Below are positions 16,042 through 22,281 of a stretch of 22,281 nt of DNA, piece after piece. Below the pieces are notes generated by a model. The model had not been told where the DNA came from, searched no databases, and saw only the letters and a program-made list of their open reading frames with translations. A program made the position numbers and the translations under genes. The stretch is from Sneathiella sp. (GTDB lineage: Bacteria > Pseudomonadota > Alphaproteobacteria > Sneathiellales > Sneathiellaceae), in the NCBI GenBank assembly GCA_002732675.1, contig NVRR01000027.1, forward strand, positions 1 through 22,281. Reading direction: 5' to 3'. Within the stretch, counting starts at the first letter, position 1. Each line of letters starts with the position of its first letter.

Positions 16042-16853
16042 TATTTGCCTGTCCCCAAATACGCTTCAATAACATCGGGGTGCTGTTGGATGTCACTCGG
16101 AGCCCCCTCGGCCAATTTCCGGCCAAAGCTCAATGCCACCACTTTCTCGGATACTTCCATCACCAAGCCCATGTGATGCTCGACAAGAAGCACCGTTGTG
16201 CCAAATTCATCGCGCACTTTACGGATCGTTGACACCAGGTCGGAAAGTTCGCTGTGGTTAAGGCCGCCCGCAGGCTCATCCATCATTAAAAGTTTGGGTC
16301 TGCTCATCAACGCTCTGGCAATTTCCAAACGTTTCTGAATACCAAAGGAAAGGCCGCCAATGAGCTGTAATGCTGTATCTTCAAGCCCGAGGAACTTCAA
16401 AACGCTGATGGCGCGCTCTCGCAATTCGCTTTCTTCCCGTTTTATCCAGGGCAAATGCAGCGCATTGCTCACATAATCCGTCTTGCCCGTGCAATGACCG
16501 CCAATCATGACATTATCCAGCACAGTCAGGTTGGCAAAAAGCGCAAGATTTTGAAAAGTTCGACCTATTCCAAGAGAACTCATCTTGTGAATCGGATTTT
16601 GCAAAATCGACTGACCCTGGAACAAGATATCCCCGGCATTCACATTGTATAACCTGCTGATACAGTTAAATAAGGTCGTCTTACCGGCGCCATTAGGGCC
16701 AATAAGGCCAACGATCTGGCCTGCAGAGATATCGAATGATACGCCATCCAAAGCGACGATGCCGCCAAAATGGACGCTAACATCCTGAATGCTCAACAAC
16801 GGATCCGCTGTCTCCGCATTCGTTGACGTTTTACTGTCTAGTTCATTATTCAC
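16041..16853 (-). CDS. livG: LivG-type ABC transporter ATPase (GTG start), first gene of the liv operon
   Basis: Cytoplasmic ATPase partner of LivF, 270 residues. Motifs are Walker A GPNGAGKTT, GIGRTFQNLALF (the LivG Q-loop region), Walker B LLMMDEPAGGLN, and LLVEHHMGLVM with the switch histidine. The signature reads LSFGIQKRLEIARAL, where relatives usually have LSYGQQRRLEIARAL; the change is mild. The frame starts with GTG at 16853 and no strong ribosome site is seen. The conserved domain begins only about 18 residues later, so a downstream TTG near residue 19 is possible. Order G-F-H-M-binding protein differs from the E. coli J-K-H-M-G-F order but is common in proteobacteria. Confidence 0.92.
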   Translation of the reverse strand: MNNELDSKTSTNAETADPLLSIQDVSVHFGGIVALDGVSFDISAGQIVGLIGPNGAGKTTLFNCISRLYNVNAGDILFQGQSILQNPIHKMSSLGIGRTFQNLALFANLTVLDNVMIGGHCTGKTDYVSNALHLPWIKREESELRERAISVLKFLGLEDTALQLIGGLSFGIQKRLEIARALMSRPKLLMMDEPAGGLNHSELSDLVSTIRKVRDEFGTTVLLVEHHMGLVMEVSEKVVALSFGRKLAEGAPSDIQQHPDVIEAYLGTGK

Positions 16854-16991
16854 GCATTACCATTGGCTGCGCCGGTTCCCAGATGCATTTCATCGCTATT
16901 GTGAAAACGCTTCCGAACGCCTAGGCGCCCACCTCCCAAAAAAACGTTATTCTTAATTATTGTTCACGGACTTTGACGTAGTTAGTTTCAT

Positions 16992-17150
16992 TTGGCCAGC
17001 AAAAAAAAGCATCATCACATAGACTTTCGATTAAAACAGAAGCTCTCTGGTGTCATTTTAGCTGTTTCTGCTCGTCATCATTATCTTTCTGCCGGGCACT
17101 TGTAGAACGCGTTTTACGAGTATTTTGACATTAACAACTTAGTCGACGCG
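16992..17150 (+). pseudogene. Decayed N-terminus of a membrane protein, possibly the cyclase disrupted below
   Basis: From a TTG at 16992 the frame reads MASKKKHHHIDFRLKQKLSG (first 20 residues), then VILAVSA, and stops at a TAG at 17103-17105. Shifting one frame near 17068 gives LLVIIIFLPGT, so a basic cytoplasmic segment followed by a transmembrane helix is restored if one indel is undone. After the stop, the first frame continues FDINNLVDAKS up to about 17150, where the insertion-sequence remnant begins. I infer an eroded membrane protein start; linking it to the cyclase fragment on the other side of the insertion sequence is a guess. Confidence 0.35.
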
Positions 17151-17155
17151 AAAAG

Positions 17156-17645
17156 TGTACGTCGTCTGGGGTAATCGGATTATTTGGGCTTTAAAATAGG
17201 CGAGTTTCCAGATCTCGTTGTTGATATTAGGCGGCCATGGCTAGTTTGTGCAAGCGCTTGCATTTGGCTCGTGTTTTCAGTTTGATATTGTTGCGCTTCT
17301 CTAGAATGGCACTGCCATGCCCAAGGAGCACATCCTCTGGTTTTAGATTGCTCAAACTCTCGTGATACCTCCTCGTATTATTAGCAATCCATAAGCTCGG
17401 TAATGCCGACTTCAAGTTCCCCCTGGTAAATAATAATTTTCCAGCAGGGTCCGGCTTTTCAGCGATTGATGCCAGCGTTTGATCTTGCCTTGGGTCTGTG
17501 GATGGTAAAGTACGCCACGGGCAGGATTGATTCCCTGTTCCTCCAGCCAACTCGATTGAGACATAGGATGGCCCATTGTCAGATAGTAAACGTAGTCTGT
17601 GTTTTACCGTTGTGTGGCCAAGCCCAGTTTGCTGAACCGCCCACT
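17156..17645 (-). pseudogene. IS3-family transposase (OrfB) C-terminal remnant, multiply frameshifted
   Basis: On the minus strand the sequence encodes the end of an IS3-family integrase-core transposase: RLLSDNGPSYVS (second catalytic Asp), then HPQTQGKIKRWHQS with its catalytic glutamate changed to Lys (usually QGKIERWHQ), RYHESLSNLKPEDV, and a basic C-terminal tail ending AMAA at 17227. Reading it needs at least three frame changes: an extra T just before the EEQG segment near 17540, an extra G near 17420, and another shift near 17385. The right end of the element is probably near 17156, where TGTACGTCGTC resembles IS3-type ends, but this is from memory. The left half is missing and the homology ends abruptly at about 17645 against the cyclase fragment. 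Confidence 0.75.
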
Positions 17646-17649
17646 TTTC

Positions 17650-17982
17650 ACTGCTGTTCGCTGCGGTCTGGAGATGTCGCGGATTGCGCAGGAAATGGAA
17701 CCTAACTGGGAAGTCTGTATCGGTCTGCATTTTGGCCCGGTGGTTGCGGGCATCGTCGGCAAGAAACAATTTTTGTTCGATGTTCGGGGCGACACGGTCA
17801 ATATTGCGGCGCACCTGGTTGAGCACGGTTCACCGGGGGCGGTCGCAATGACCAACGATGGCGGGCAGGAAATTTAGGATGAATGCCGTGCCCGCTCGCT
17901 CGGCATCATTGATATCAAGGGCAAGGGCAAGGGCAAGGGCAAGGGCAAACTTAACATTGCCGAAGCTTACGCAATTAAATAA
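17650..17982 (+). pseudogene. Class III adenylate/guanylate cyclase C-terminal fragment
   Basis: The plus strand encodes the last third of a class III nucleotide cyclase catalytic domain. It has IGLHFGPVVAGIVG followed by DVRGDTVNIAAHLVEHG, equivalent to the usual IGIHxGPVVAGVVG and DVWGDTVNxAxRLE segments with the transition-state Asn (N in VNIAA) present and the usual Arg replaced by His. The frame hits a TAG at 17875-17877, then continues DECRARSLGIIDIKGKG, the usual closing motif, to a TAA at 17980-17982. The metal-binding aspartates and the N-terminal half are absent. It is truncated on the left by the IS3 remnant. It cannot encode an active enzyme as read. Confidence 0.78.
17917..17946 (+). 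repeat. Five tandem copies of AAGGGC
   Basis: Five perfect head-to-tail copies of the hexamer AAGGGC code for (Lys-Gly)5 in the cyclase fragment frame. Active relatives usually have a single KGKG here, so this is an expansion by slippage, consistent with a gene no longer under selection. Confidence 0.9.
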
Positions 17983-18052
17983 TTGATTACCGAAAGACCC
18001 GCGGGCATTAACCAGGCCAGCATTGGAAAGTGAATGAAAAAGGGAGACTGGA

Positions 18053-18448
18053 ATGCATCGGCGTCTGTTTATTAAGGGAATTGGTTTGGTTGGCGTCGGC
18101 TCATTAGCGACTCCTCAGGTAGTGCTGGCGGATACTCCAGACCCGATGTCGGCAGTATTCGCTGGCTCCCTCTATTATGCCAAAGTTCGCTAGGCCGATG
18201 TACCGACAATTGATCGTAATGGCAATGTTATTCAGGGTACCACCGGCCATGAGATGGACAGCTATAACCACTACATCATTAAACATGTAATCCTGAATGA
18301 TAATTTTGAGTTTGCGGGCGAGCAGGCGTTCAATCCGGAAACGGATTCGCCTATCTCGGAGTATAACATCACGGAATTGAATAGTGCCGTCTATGTGATC
18401 TTGCCCTGCAACAAGTACGATGCCCGGCTGAATGTTCTTATGCTCTGA
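18053..18448 (+). pseudogene. Tat-exported desulfoferrodoxin/superoxide-reductase-like protein, internal stop
   Basis: From the ATG at 18053 (GGGA about nine bases upstream) the frame reads MHRRLFIKGIGLVGVGSLAT, a twin-arginine-type leader with hydrophobic core, then VVLADTP and an in-frame TAG at 18191-18193. The same frame continues to a TGA at 18446-18448. Its second part has a GHEMDSYNHYIIKHVIL stretch, DSPISEYNI, and VILPCNKYDARLN. The spacing of the His residues and the Cys-Asn-x-His-like motif (here CNKYD, with Tyr replacing His) resembles superoxide reductase domains, whose iron site is four His and one Cys. I infer a dead periplasmic oxidative-stress protein. Residues around the stop look shortened, so a small deletion may have created it. 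The family call is from pattern, not alignment. Confidence 0.55.
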
Positions 18449-18792
18449 GCCGGAGTGGCGCGCATAACAGGTTTATTCACCAGCGGCAGATTTCTCTAGC
18501 CGACGCTCTACATCATCGCTTCCTTGGGCTTTGCTGCTTGCTGCCTTGGAGTCACATAGACGACGCGATGGGGAATCGAATACTTGCTGGAGCGATCCCG
18601 AGCTCCACGACTAGTTCCTGCATTGTCTTTGCGGAACTGAGCATGGCTCAATGTGTTGTTTCCGGGGCAATCGAAGCGACCATATGACAAATTTCTACAC
18701 AGCAGATACAAGCCTGTAGGTGGATTTTCACTTTCCGCGCGGGCTTGATTCCCCTAACCTTCATTCAAGTTTACAATAATGGGAGCATTGAA
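18449..18792. other. Gene-free stretch upstream of the MFS transporter
   Basis: No gene is supported here. A 67-residue minus-strand frame (18508-18711) has no recognised domain. The end of the stretch carries GGGAG at 18781-18785, the probable ribosome site of the MFS gene. A promoter must lie here if the transporter is expressed, but I see no convincing -35/-10 pair. Confidence 0.45.
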
Positions 18793-20049
18793 ATGTGGGC
18801 TGCTGTTCGATCGTCCTGGCCACTATTCACAGGTATGATCTTTCTAATGGTCAGCAACGGACTACTGGTAACCCTACTGACATTGCGTGCAGGGGAGTTA
18901 GGTTTCAGCGACTCAGCGATTGGATTGATGCAGTCTGCCTATCCTGTCGGGTCTTTACTGGGCTGTCTGATCGCACCCAGATTGATTATCCGGGTTGGAC
19001 ATATTCGTATATTTGCGGCTCTGGCCTCCGTATGCAGCGGTGTGGCGCTTGTCCATCTTGTCACTTTTGACCCCTGGAGTTGGGGATTTTTACGCTTGCT
19101 CACAGGTTTCTGCTTTTCAGGCCTATATATTGTCGCCGAAAGCTGGCTTAACGGCAGCACAAACAACGAAAGCCGGGCTAGTTTACTGTCAGTCTACTTC
19201 GTCATCCAAACTGGTGGCGTCGTGATTGGGCAAATGCTGCTCAATTTCTCTACCCCAGAAGGTATTCTGCTTTTTATCGTCGTCTCAATTCTGATCTCAT
19301 TTTCGCTCGTTCCCATGCTGATTTCCGCCAGCGCGACCCCGCCTTATGAATTGCCCGAACGAATTTCGCTATTGGAGCTGTTTCGTCTGTCTCCAATGGG
19401 CTTGACCGGAAGCTTTCTCAATGGCATCGCGCAAACAGCGCTCTATGTCGCTCTCGCCATCTACGGCAGTGCCATTGGATTATCCAGTGGCGCCATTGGT
19501 GGTCTGGTCGGGTTTATGACTTTGGGCGGCGTATTATTCCAGTTTCCCCTTGCTAAGCTATCTGACCGAATAGACCGGCGCCTGGTCATCGTCGGTGCCC
19601 CGGGCCTTGCAATCCCGGTGTGTTTCTTCCTCGCAATGCTAGACAATCCAGCGGACAATTATCTACTACTCTGCGCGATGGTCACGGTACTTGGCGGCCT
19701 CACCTTGCCGCTCTATTCCATCTGTATGGCGCATATGAACGATCATCTAAAACCCGGGCAGATAGTTACCGCCAGCGGTACCCTCGTTTTGGTTCTGGCC
19801 GTTGGTATGACCTTCGGCCCGACACTCGGGGCCTTCGCTATCTCGCAATTTGGACCTGAAGGGCTTTTCTACTTGCTCGCTACGATTTCAGCATTAATGG
19901 TTGTAACTGCGCTTTTTCGGCTTTGGAACGGTCAATCTCGCGCGCAAAATCAGATCATGGCTGTTGCACTTACAGCCAACCTGTCACCGGAAGCAACAAA
20001 TCTCTATCGAGAAGCCTCAGCTCTGGATAACGATGATCCTGACCCCTAA
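18793..20049 (+). CDS. MFS transporter, YcaD-like
   Basis: A major facilitator superfamily membrane transporter of about 418 residues, with roughly 12 hydrophobic helices in two halves. I chose the ATG at 18793 because GGGAG lies eight bases upstream and the first helix starts soon after (SSWPLFTGMIFLMVSNGLL in part). The open frame extends back to 18745 without support. In the first half the loop between helices 2 and 3 reads APRLIIRVGHIR, a variant of the MFS signature. GFCFSGLYIVAESWLNGS is typical of the YcaD-like group. In the second half, PLAKLSDRIDRRLVI repeats the loop motif. The C-terminal 40 residues are polar and cytoplasmic. The substrate is unknown. It is the only intact gene between the cyclase debris and the desaturase. 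Confidence 0.9.
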   Translation: MWAAVRSSWPLFTGMIFLMVSNGLLVTLLTLRAGELGFSDSAIGLMQSAYPVGSLLGCLIAPRLIIRVGHIRIFAALASVCSGVALVHLVTFDPWSWGFLRLLTGFCFSGLYIVAESWLNGSTNNESRASLLSVYFVIQTGGVVIGQMLLNFSTPEGILLFIVVSILISFSLVPMLISASATPPYELPERISLLELFRLSPMGLTGSFLNGIAQTALYVALAIYGSAIGLSSGAIGGLVGFMTLGGVLFQFPLAKLSDRIDRRLVIVGAPGLAIPVCFFLAMLDNPADNYLLLCAMVTVLGGLTLPLYSICMAHMNDHLKPGQIVTASGTLVLVLAVGMTFGPTLGAFAISQFGPEGLFYLLATISALMVVTALFRLWNGQSRAQNQIMAVALTANLSPEATNLYREASALDNDDPDP

Positions 20050-20414
20050 GCCAGTAAGCTGACAAGAAATGTTGCTTTGATTTCTTAACGGCCTGACGCC
20101 TCAGAATTTGCCGTTATCGTTTTTCCACTTGCTACGTGGTGCGATCTTTTCGTGCCCTCTGACATTGCCGGCGCCATTTTGGGGAAAAAGGCCGAGTTCT
20201 CCATTCAGGCGCTGCGCTTTTCGATTCTGCAGAGTGCTCTAGACTAAAGGCGACATTGGAATTGCCGGTATACCTACGCGGCTCTTGGGGAGCACTGGTA
20301 GCATTGTACCGATCCGCCCGCTACTTGATGAGAGTGTGATCCATGTCAAAGTCTATCAATTCCCAGGAAAGCTCATACTGGTGAGTAGGGCAGTGTTCAC
20401 CAGTGGCGAAAAAA
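20050..20414. other. Intergenic stretch with a short unexplained open frame
   Basis: After the MFS stop no complete gene is seen. From 20089 a plus-strand frame without a start codon is open to a TAA at 20245-20247. It reads plausible protein (FPLATWCDLFVPSDIAGAI, then KKAEFSIQALRFSIL), so it may be the tail of a lost gene, but I do not recognise a family. A second frame (20285-20467) runs into the tRNA-like relic and is not credible. Confidence 0.35.
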
Positions 20415-20464
20415 TAGTGCCCGGAGCGGATTCGAACCACCAACACAACAGTCAGAATGGGCAC
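20415..20464 (-). other. tRNA-like 3'-end relic (tRNA-Phe-like), possible attachment-site scar
   Basis: On the minus strand GTGTTGGTGGTTCGAATCCG is a variable-loop plus T-arm sequence with a perfect TTCGAAT loop. It is followed by CTCCGGGCAC, which would be a 3' acceptor strand, then a T-rich run. It resembles the 3' ends of bacterial tRNA-Phe as I remember them. A 5' GTGCCC at 20459-20464 pairs with GGGCAC at 20417-20422, but only about 36 bases lie between, so the D-arm and most of the anticodon arm are missing. It is not a functional tRNA. It could be the duplicated 3' end left by an integrative element or a decayed tRNA. Confidence 0.45.
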
Positions 20465-20475
20465 TGATCACGCGC

Positions 20476-21549
20476 TTAATCTCGCTGAGATACCTTCTTG
20501 AACGAAATAAGGCTTTGAGTCCATTCATCCCAGAGTGAAAACTGAAAGTAGGAAAGACTTTCGCGAATACTTACCCGGTTAAGAGTTTGCAAGGCGGGAA
20601 GGTCGTCGAGGCAAGAACGCAGGCGATAATTAGGAATGCGGCTACAGAGATGATGGATGTGGTGAATACCAATGTCTGCGGTAAACCAGCGCAGCGGCTG
20701 CGGGAGATGATAATAACTGCTCGCCATTACTGACGCTTCGTGAAAGTCCCAATTCTTGTCCTGGCGCCAGTAGGTGTTTTCGAATTGATGTTGGACGTAA
20801 AATAGCCATACTCCGACAGTGGAGGACAATGCCACGACTGGACCTAGAATCAACAAAACATCGATAAAGCTCACGCCAAAGCCAAAGCTTAGGCCGGTCA
20901 ACAAAAGGGCGATTCCAAGATTTGTGGCCATGACACCGATCAGCATCTTCGGGCGGTGCTTGAACAGATCGAAGGGCAGACGGTATCTGAGTACAAACAG
21001 ATAGAGTGGAGCAATCCCCAGTATTATCACCGGACTACGGTAAATACGGTAGGCCATGCGTTCCCAACGCGACAACGCGAGATATTCGGTCACGGTAAGG
21101 GTATTAATGTCGCCGACGCCTCGCTTCATTAAATTGCCGCAAGTGGCATGATGCGTATTGTGACTATACCGCCAGTATCCGTGAGGCGTGAGCGTAACAA
21201 TACCAATAATATTGCCCACCCAATCGTTTGCGCGGCGTGATTTGAAAAAGGAACGATGGCCGCAATCGTGCTGAATTATGAACAGTCTGACAGTGAAGGC
21301 AGCCGCCGGCACCGACAATAAAAGGGTAATCCAATACGCGTCCTCAACTGTGACAAGCATGGCAACCCACAATCCCATTAAAGGCAGTATGGTTGTCAGC
21401 AATTGGAGAATGCTCTTCCGGTTTTCAGGAAGAATATGCCGGCGAGCAATTTCCGCCCATTGGCGGGCCTCTGATCCCGCGGTGATTTGCGGTAATTCAG
21501 GGCTGACCAAAGTGCCATCGTTTTGTGGCGTATCAAGAGTATTTTTCAT
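20476..21549 (-). CDS. Membrane fatty acid desaturase (delta-12/omega-6 type)
   Basis: An integral-membrane di-iron desaturase of 357 residues that introduces double bonds into acyl chains. The three histidine boxes are intact: HDCGH at 94-98, HNTHH at 130-134 and HHIHH at 296-300. FYVQHQFENTYW at about 250-261 matches the extra conserved segment of the bacterial desaturases related to DesA/omega-6 types. Hydrophobic helices lie around residues 48-90 and 172-250. The ATG at 21549 has only a weak AGGG close by. A 19-bp dyad 27 bases upstream may be an operator. The regiospecificity cannot be read from the sequence. It stands alone, with the tRNA-like relic just beyond its stop. Confidence 0.92.
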   Translation of the reverse strand: MKNTLDTPQNDGTLVSPELPQITAGSEARQWAEIARRHILPENRKSILQLLTTILPLMGLWVAMLVTVEDAYWITLLLSVPAAAFTVRLFIIQHDCGHRSFFKSRRANDWVGNIIGIVTLTPHGYWRYSHNTHHATCGNLMKRGVGDINTLTVTEYLALSRWERMAYRIYRSPVIILGIAPLYLFVLRYRLPFDLFKHRPKMLIGVMATNLGIALLLTGLSFGFGVSFIDVLLILGPVVALSSTVGVWLFYVQHQFENTYWRQDKNWDFHEASVMASSYYHLPQPLRWFTADIGIHHIHHLCSRIPNYRLRSCLDDLPALQTLNRVSIRESLSYFQFSLWDEWTQSLISFKKVSQRD

Positions 21550-21575
21550 CGCCCTATTTCTATAGCAAAAGTCAG

Positions 21576-21594
21576 CCTATACAAGTAATATAGG
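21576..21594 (-). promoter_or_regulatory. Candidate operator dyad upstream of the desaturase
   Basis: CCTATA at 21576-21581 and TATAGG at 21589-21594 form a 6-bp inverted repeat with a 7-base spacer, centred 36 bases upstream of the desaturase ATG. A TATAGA at about 21561-21566 could be a -10 element. The size and position fit the site of a dimeric repressor of membrane-lipid genes. This is inferred from symmetry and position only. Confidence 0.35.
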
Positions 21595-21668
21595 ATGGAA
21601 TTGTCGTATCAACCGGAAAATTGAGCTATCTTTAGGATAAAGACGTTTGTGCTGCTGCCTGATCAGCA

Positions 21669-21845
21669 ATGTGGTTTCGCAAATCCGATGCGGAAATCAC
21701 GATGATCCGTCGTGCTGTGCACTATGCGGAAAGGGCCATTGCACGGCTTCTGAGTGCCGCCTATCACGGTTCTTTGGCGATTGAAGGCTTCGTCAAAACG
21801 AGTAAGATCACTCTGACACATAAATGTCACGGAAGACGGCTATGA
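21669..21845 (+). pseudogene. M24 peptidase-like fragment (short, 58 codons)
   Basis: A short frame from ATG 21669 to TGA 21843-21845 reads RKSDAEITMIRRAVHYAERA then IARLL. This resembles the linker ahead of the catalytic domain in M24 (creatinase/Xaa-Pro aminopeptidase) proteins, whose usual form is K-S-x-x-E-I-x-x-I-R-x-A. None of the metal-binding catalytic domain follows. The neighbouring frame from 21826 gives a different short open stretch (VTEDGYEGLTKAPFHSVGND) that I cannot place. I read this 360-base gap between the desaturase and arfB as containing gene debris. Confidence 0.35.
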
Positions 21846-21912
21846 AGGCCTGACAAAGGCACCCTTCCATTCGGTGGGGAATGATACACTATCAAATGCC
21901 GGGGCTAAACAC

Positions 21913-22281
21913 CTAGTCCAGCGATACTTTCCCTCTGTTTTTTTTAAGACCGCTCCGTTGTTGCTTTTTTTCCAGGCGCCTCAGTTTCGATGCGTATGTT
22001 GGCTTTGTACGTCGTCGGTATTTTGGCGCAACGGCGGCTTTTTTAATGAGAGCCGTAAGCCGCACTATGGCGGCTTTGCGGTTTTGGTCCTGGCTGCGAT
22101 GCTGGCGTGATGTCAGTATTAGTACGCCGTCTTTCGTCATTTTTTGGCCGGCCAGAGCGATAAGCCGGGCGGCAACGGGCACTGGAAGGTTGGGGCTATT
22201 TTTGACATCAAACCTGATCTGGACAGATGTCGCCACCTTGTTGACATTTTGCCCGCCGGGACCGGACGCCCGGATAAACCT
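21913..22281 (-). CDS. arfB: ArfB (YaeJ), ribosome-rescue peptidyl-tRNA hydrolase (5' partial)
   Basis: ArfB enters stalled ribosomes lacking a stop codon and hydrolyses the peptidyl-tRNA. The frame is open from the window edge at 22281, giving 122 visible residues; E. coli ArfB has 140, so about 15-20 N-terminal residues lie outside. The GTG at 22236 is internal. The catalytic GGQ motif is present in the first visible residues: RASGPGGQNVNKVATSV. The C-terminal tail is strongly basic and contains KPTYASKLRRLEKK, which binds the empty mRNA channel. The tail separates ArfB from the larger release factors RF1 and RF2. It reads toward the desaturase. Confidence 0.95.
   Translation of the reverse strand, partial: RFIRASGPGGQNVNKVATSVQIRFDVKNSPNLPVPVAARLIALAGQKMTKDGVLILTSRQHRSQDQNRKAAIVRLTALIKKAAVAPKYRRRTKPTYASKLRRLEKKQQRSGLKKNRGKVSLD

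Noticed and set aside
16846..16893. 15-residue minus-strand frame (MKCIWEPAQPMVMRE) overlapping the livG start, possible leader peptide
   Set aside because: No ribosome site at a useful distance and no run of regulatory codons or attenuator hairpin.
17604..17855. Minus-strand frames fusing the IS3 tail with the complement of the cyclase fragment
   Set aside because: The N-terminal half is only the antisense of the cyclase; the fusion is an accident of an open frame.
18508..18711. 67-residue minus-strand frame between pseudogene and MFS gene
   Set aside because: No domain, no ribosome site, composition like random translation.
22057..22076. 7-bp hairpin AAGCCGC/GCGGCTT near the window end
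   Set aside because: It lies inside the arfB coding sequence and the following T-run is weak.
1..22281. CRISPR array, rRNA or intact tRNA genes
   Set aside because: No regularly spaced repeats, no rRNA-like sequence and no complete cloverleaf were seen.

Overview
The window looks like a piece of an alphaproteobacterial chromosome of moderate GC. The evidence is the style of its phosphonate genes (phnC/D/E and phnG-N with a DUF1045 gene between them), a livGFHM-type amino-acid ABC operon, and several decayed insertion sequences. I cannot name the genus from sequence alone; a marine or rhodospirillalean-type alphaproteobacterium is a reasonable guess.

Region 1 (1-9,900) is a nearly complete carbon-phosphorus (C-P) lyase locus in two convergent halves. 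The plus-strand half encodes phosphonate uptake: phnC (ATPase, 5' end outside the window), phnD (periplasmic binding protein), phnE (permease), then a DUF1045 2H-phosphoesterase-like gene. The minus-strand half is a tightly packed operon read phnG-H-I-J-K-L-M-N. PhnGHIJK(L) convert phosphonate and ATP to a ribose-1-phosphonate triphosphate and break the C-P bond, PhnM removes pyrophosphate, and PhnN makes PRPP. The two halves meet at a four-base overlap of stop codons. No phnP or phnF is visible, and the DUF1045 protein is a candidate for the missing cyclic-phosphodiesterase step.

Region 2 (9,900-12,130) holds a decayed IS481-like transposase, an 18-bp perfect palindrome and a 21-bp inverted repeat. 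An intact purU (formyltetrahydrofolate deformylase) follows, then about 540 bases with no recognisable gene.

Region 3 (12,082-16,853) is a minus-strand branched-chain/hydrophobic amino-acid ABC transporter operon, livG-livF-livH-livM-substrate-binding protein. It ends at a strong terminator with a UUCG tetraloop.

Region 4 (16,990-20,470) is a graveyard. It contains a frameshifted membrane-protein N-terminus, a multiply frameshifted IS3-family transposase, the C-terminal end of a class III nucleotide cyclase, and a Tat-exported superoxide-reductase-like gene with an internal stop. An intact MFS transporter and a tRNA-like 3' relic close the region.

Region 5 (20,476-22,281) has a minus-strand fatty acid desaturase with a possible operator upstream, a short M24-peptidase-like fragment, and the 3' part of arfB (ribosome rescue hydrolase) running off the window end.
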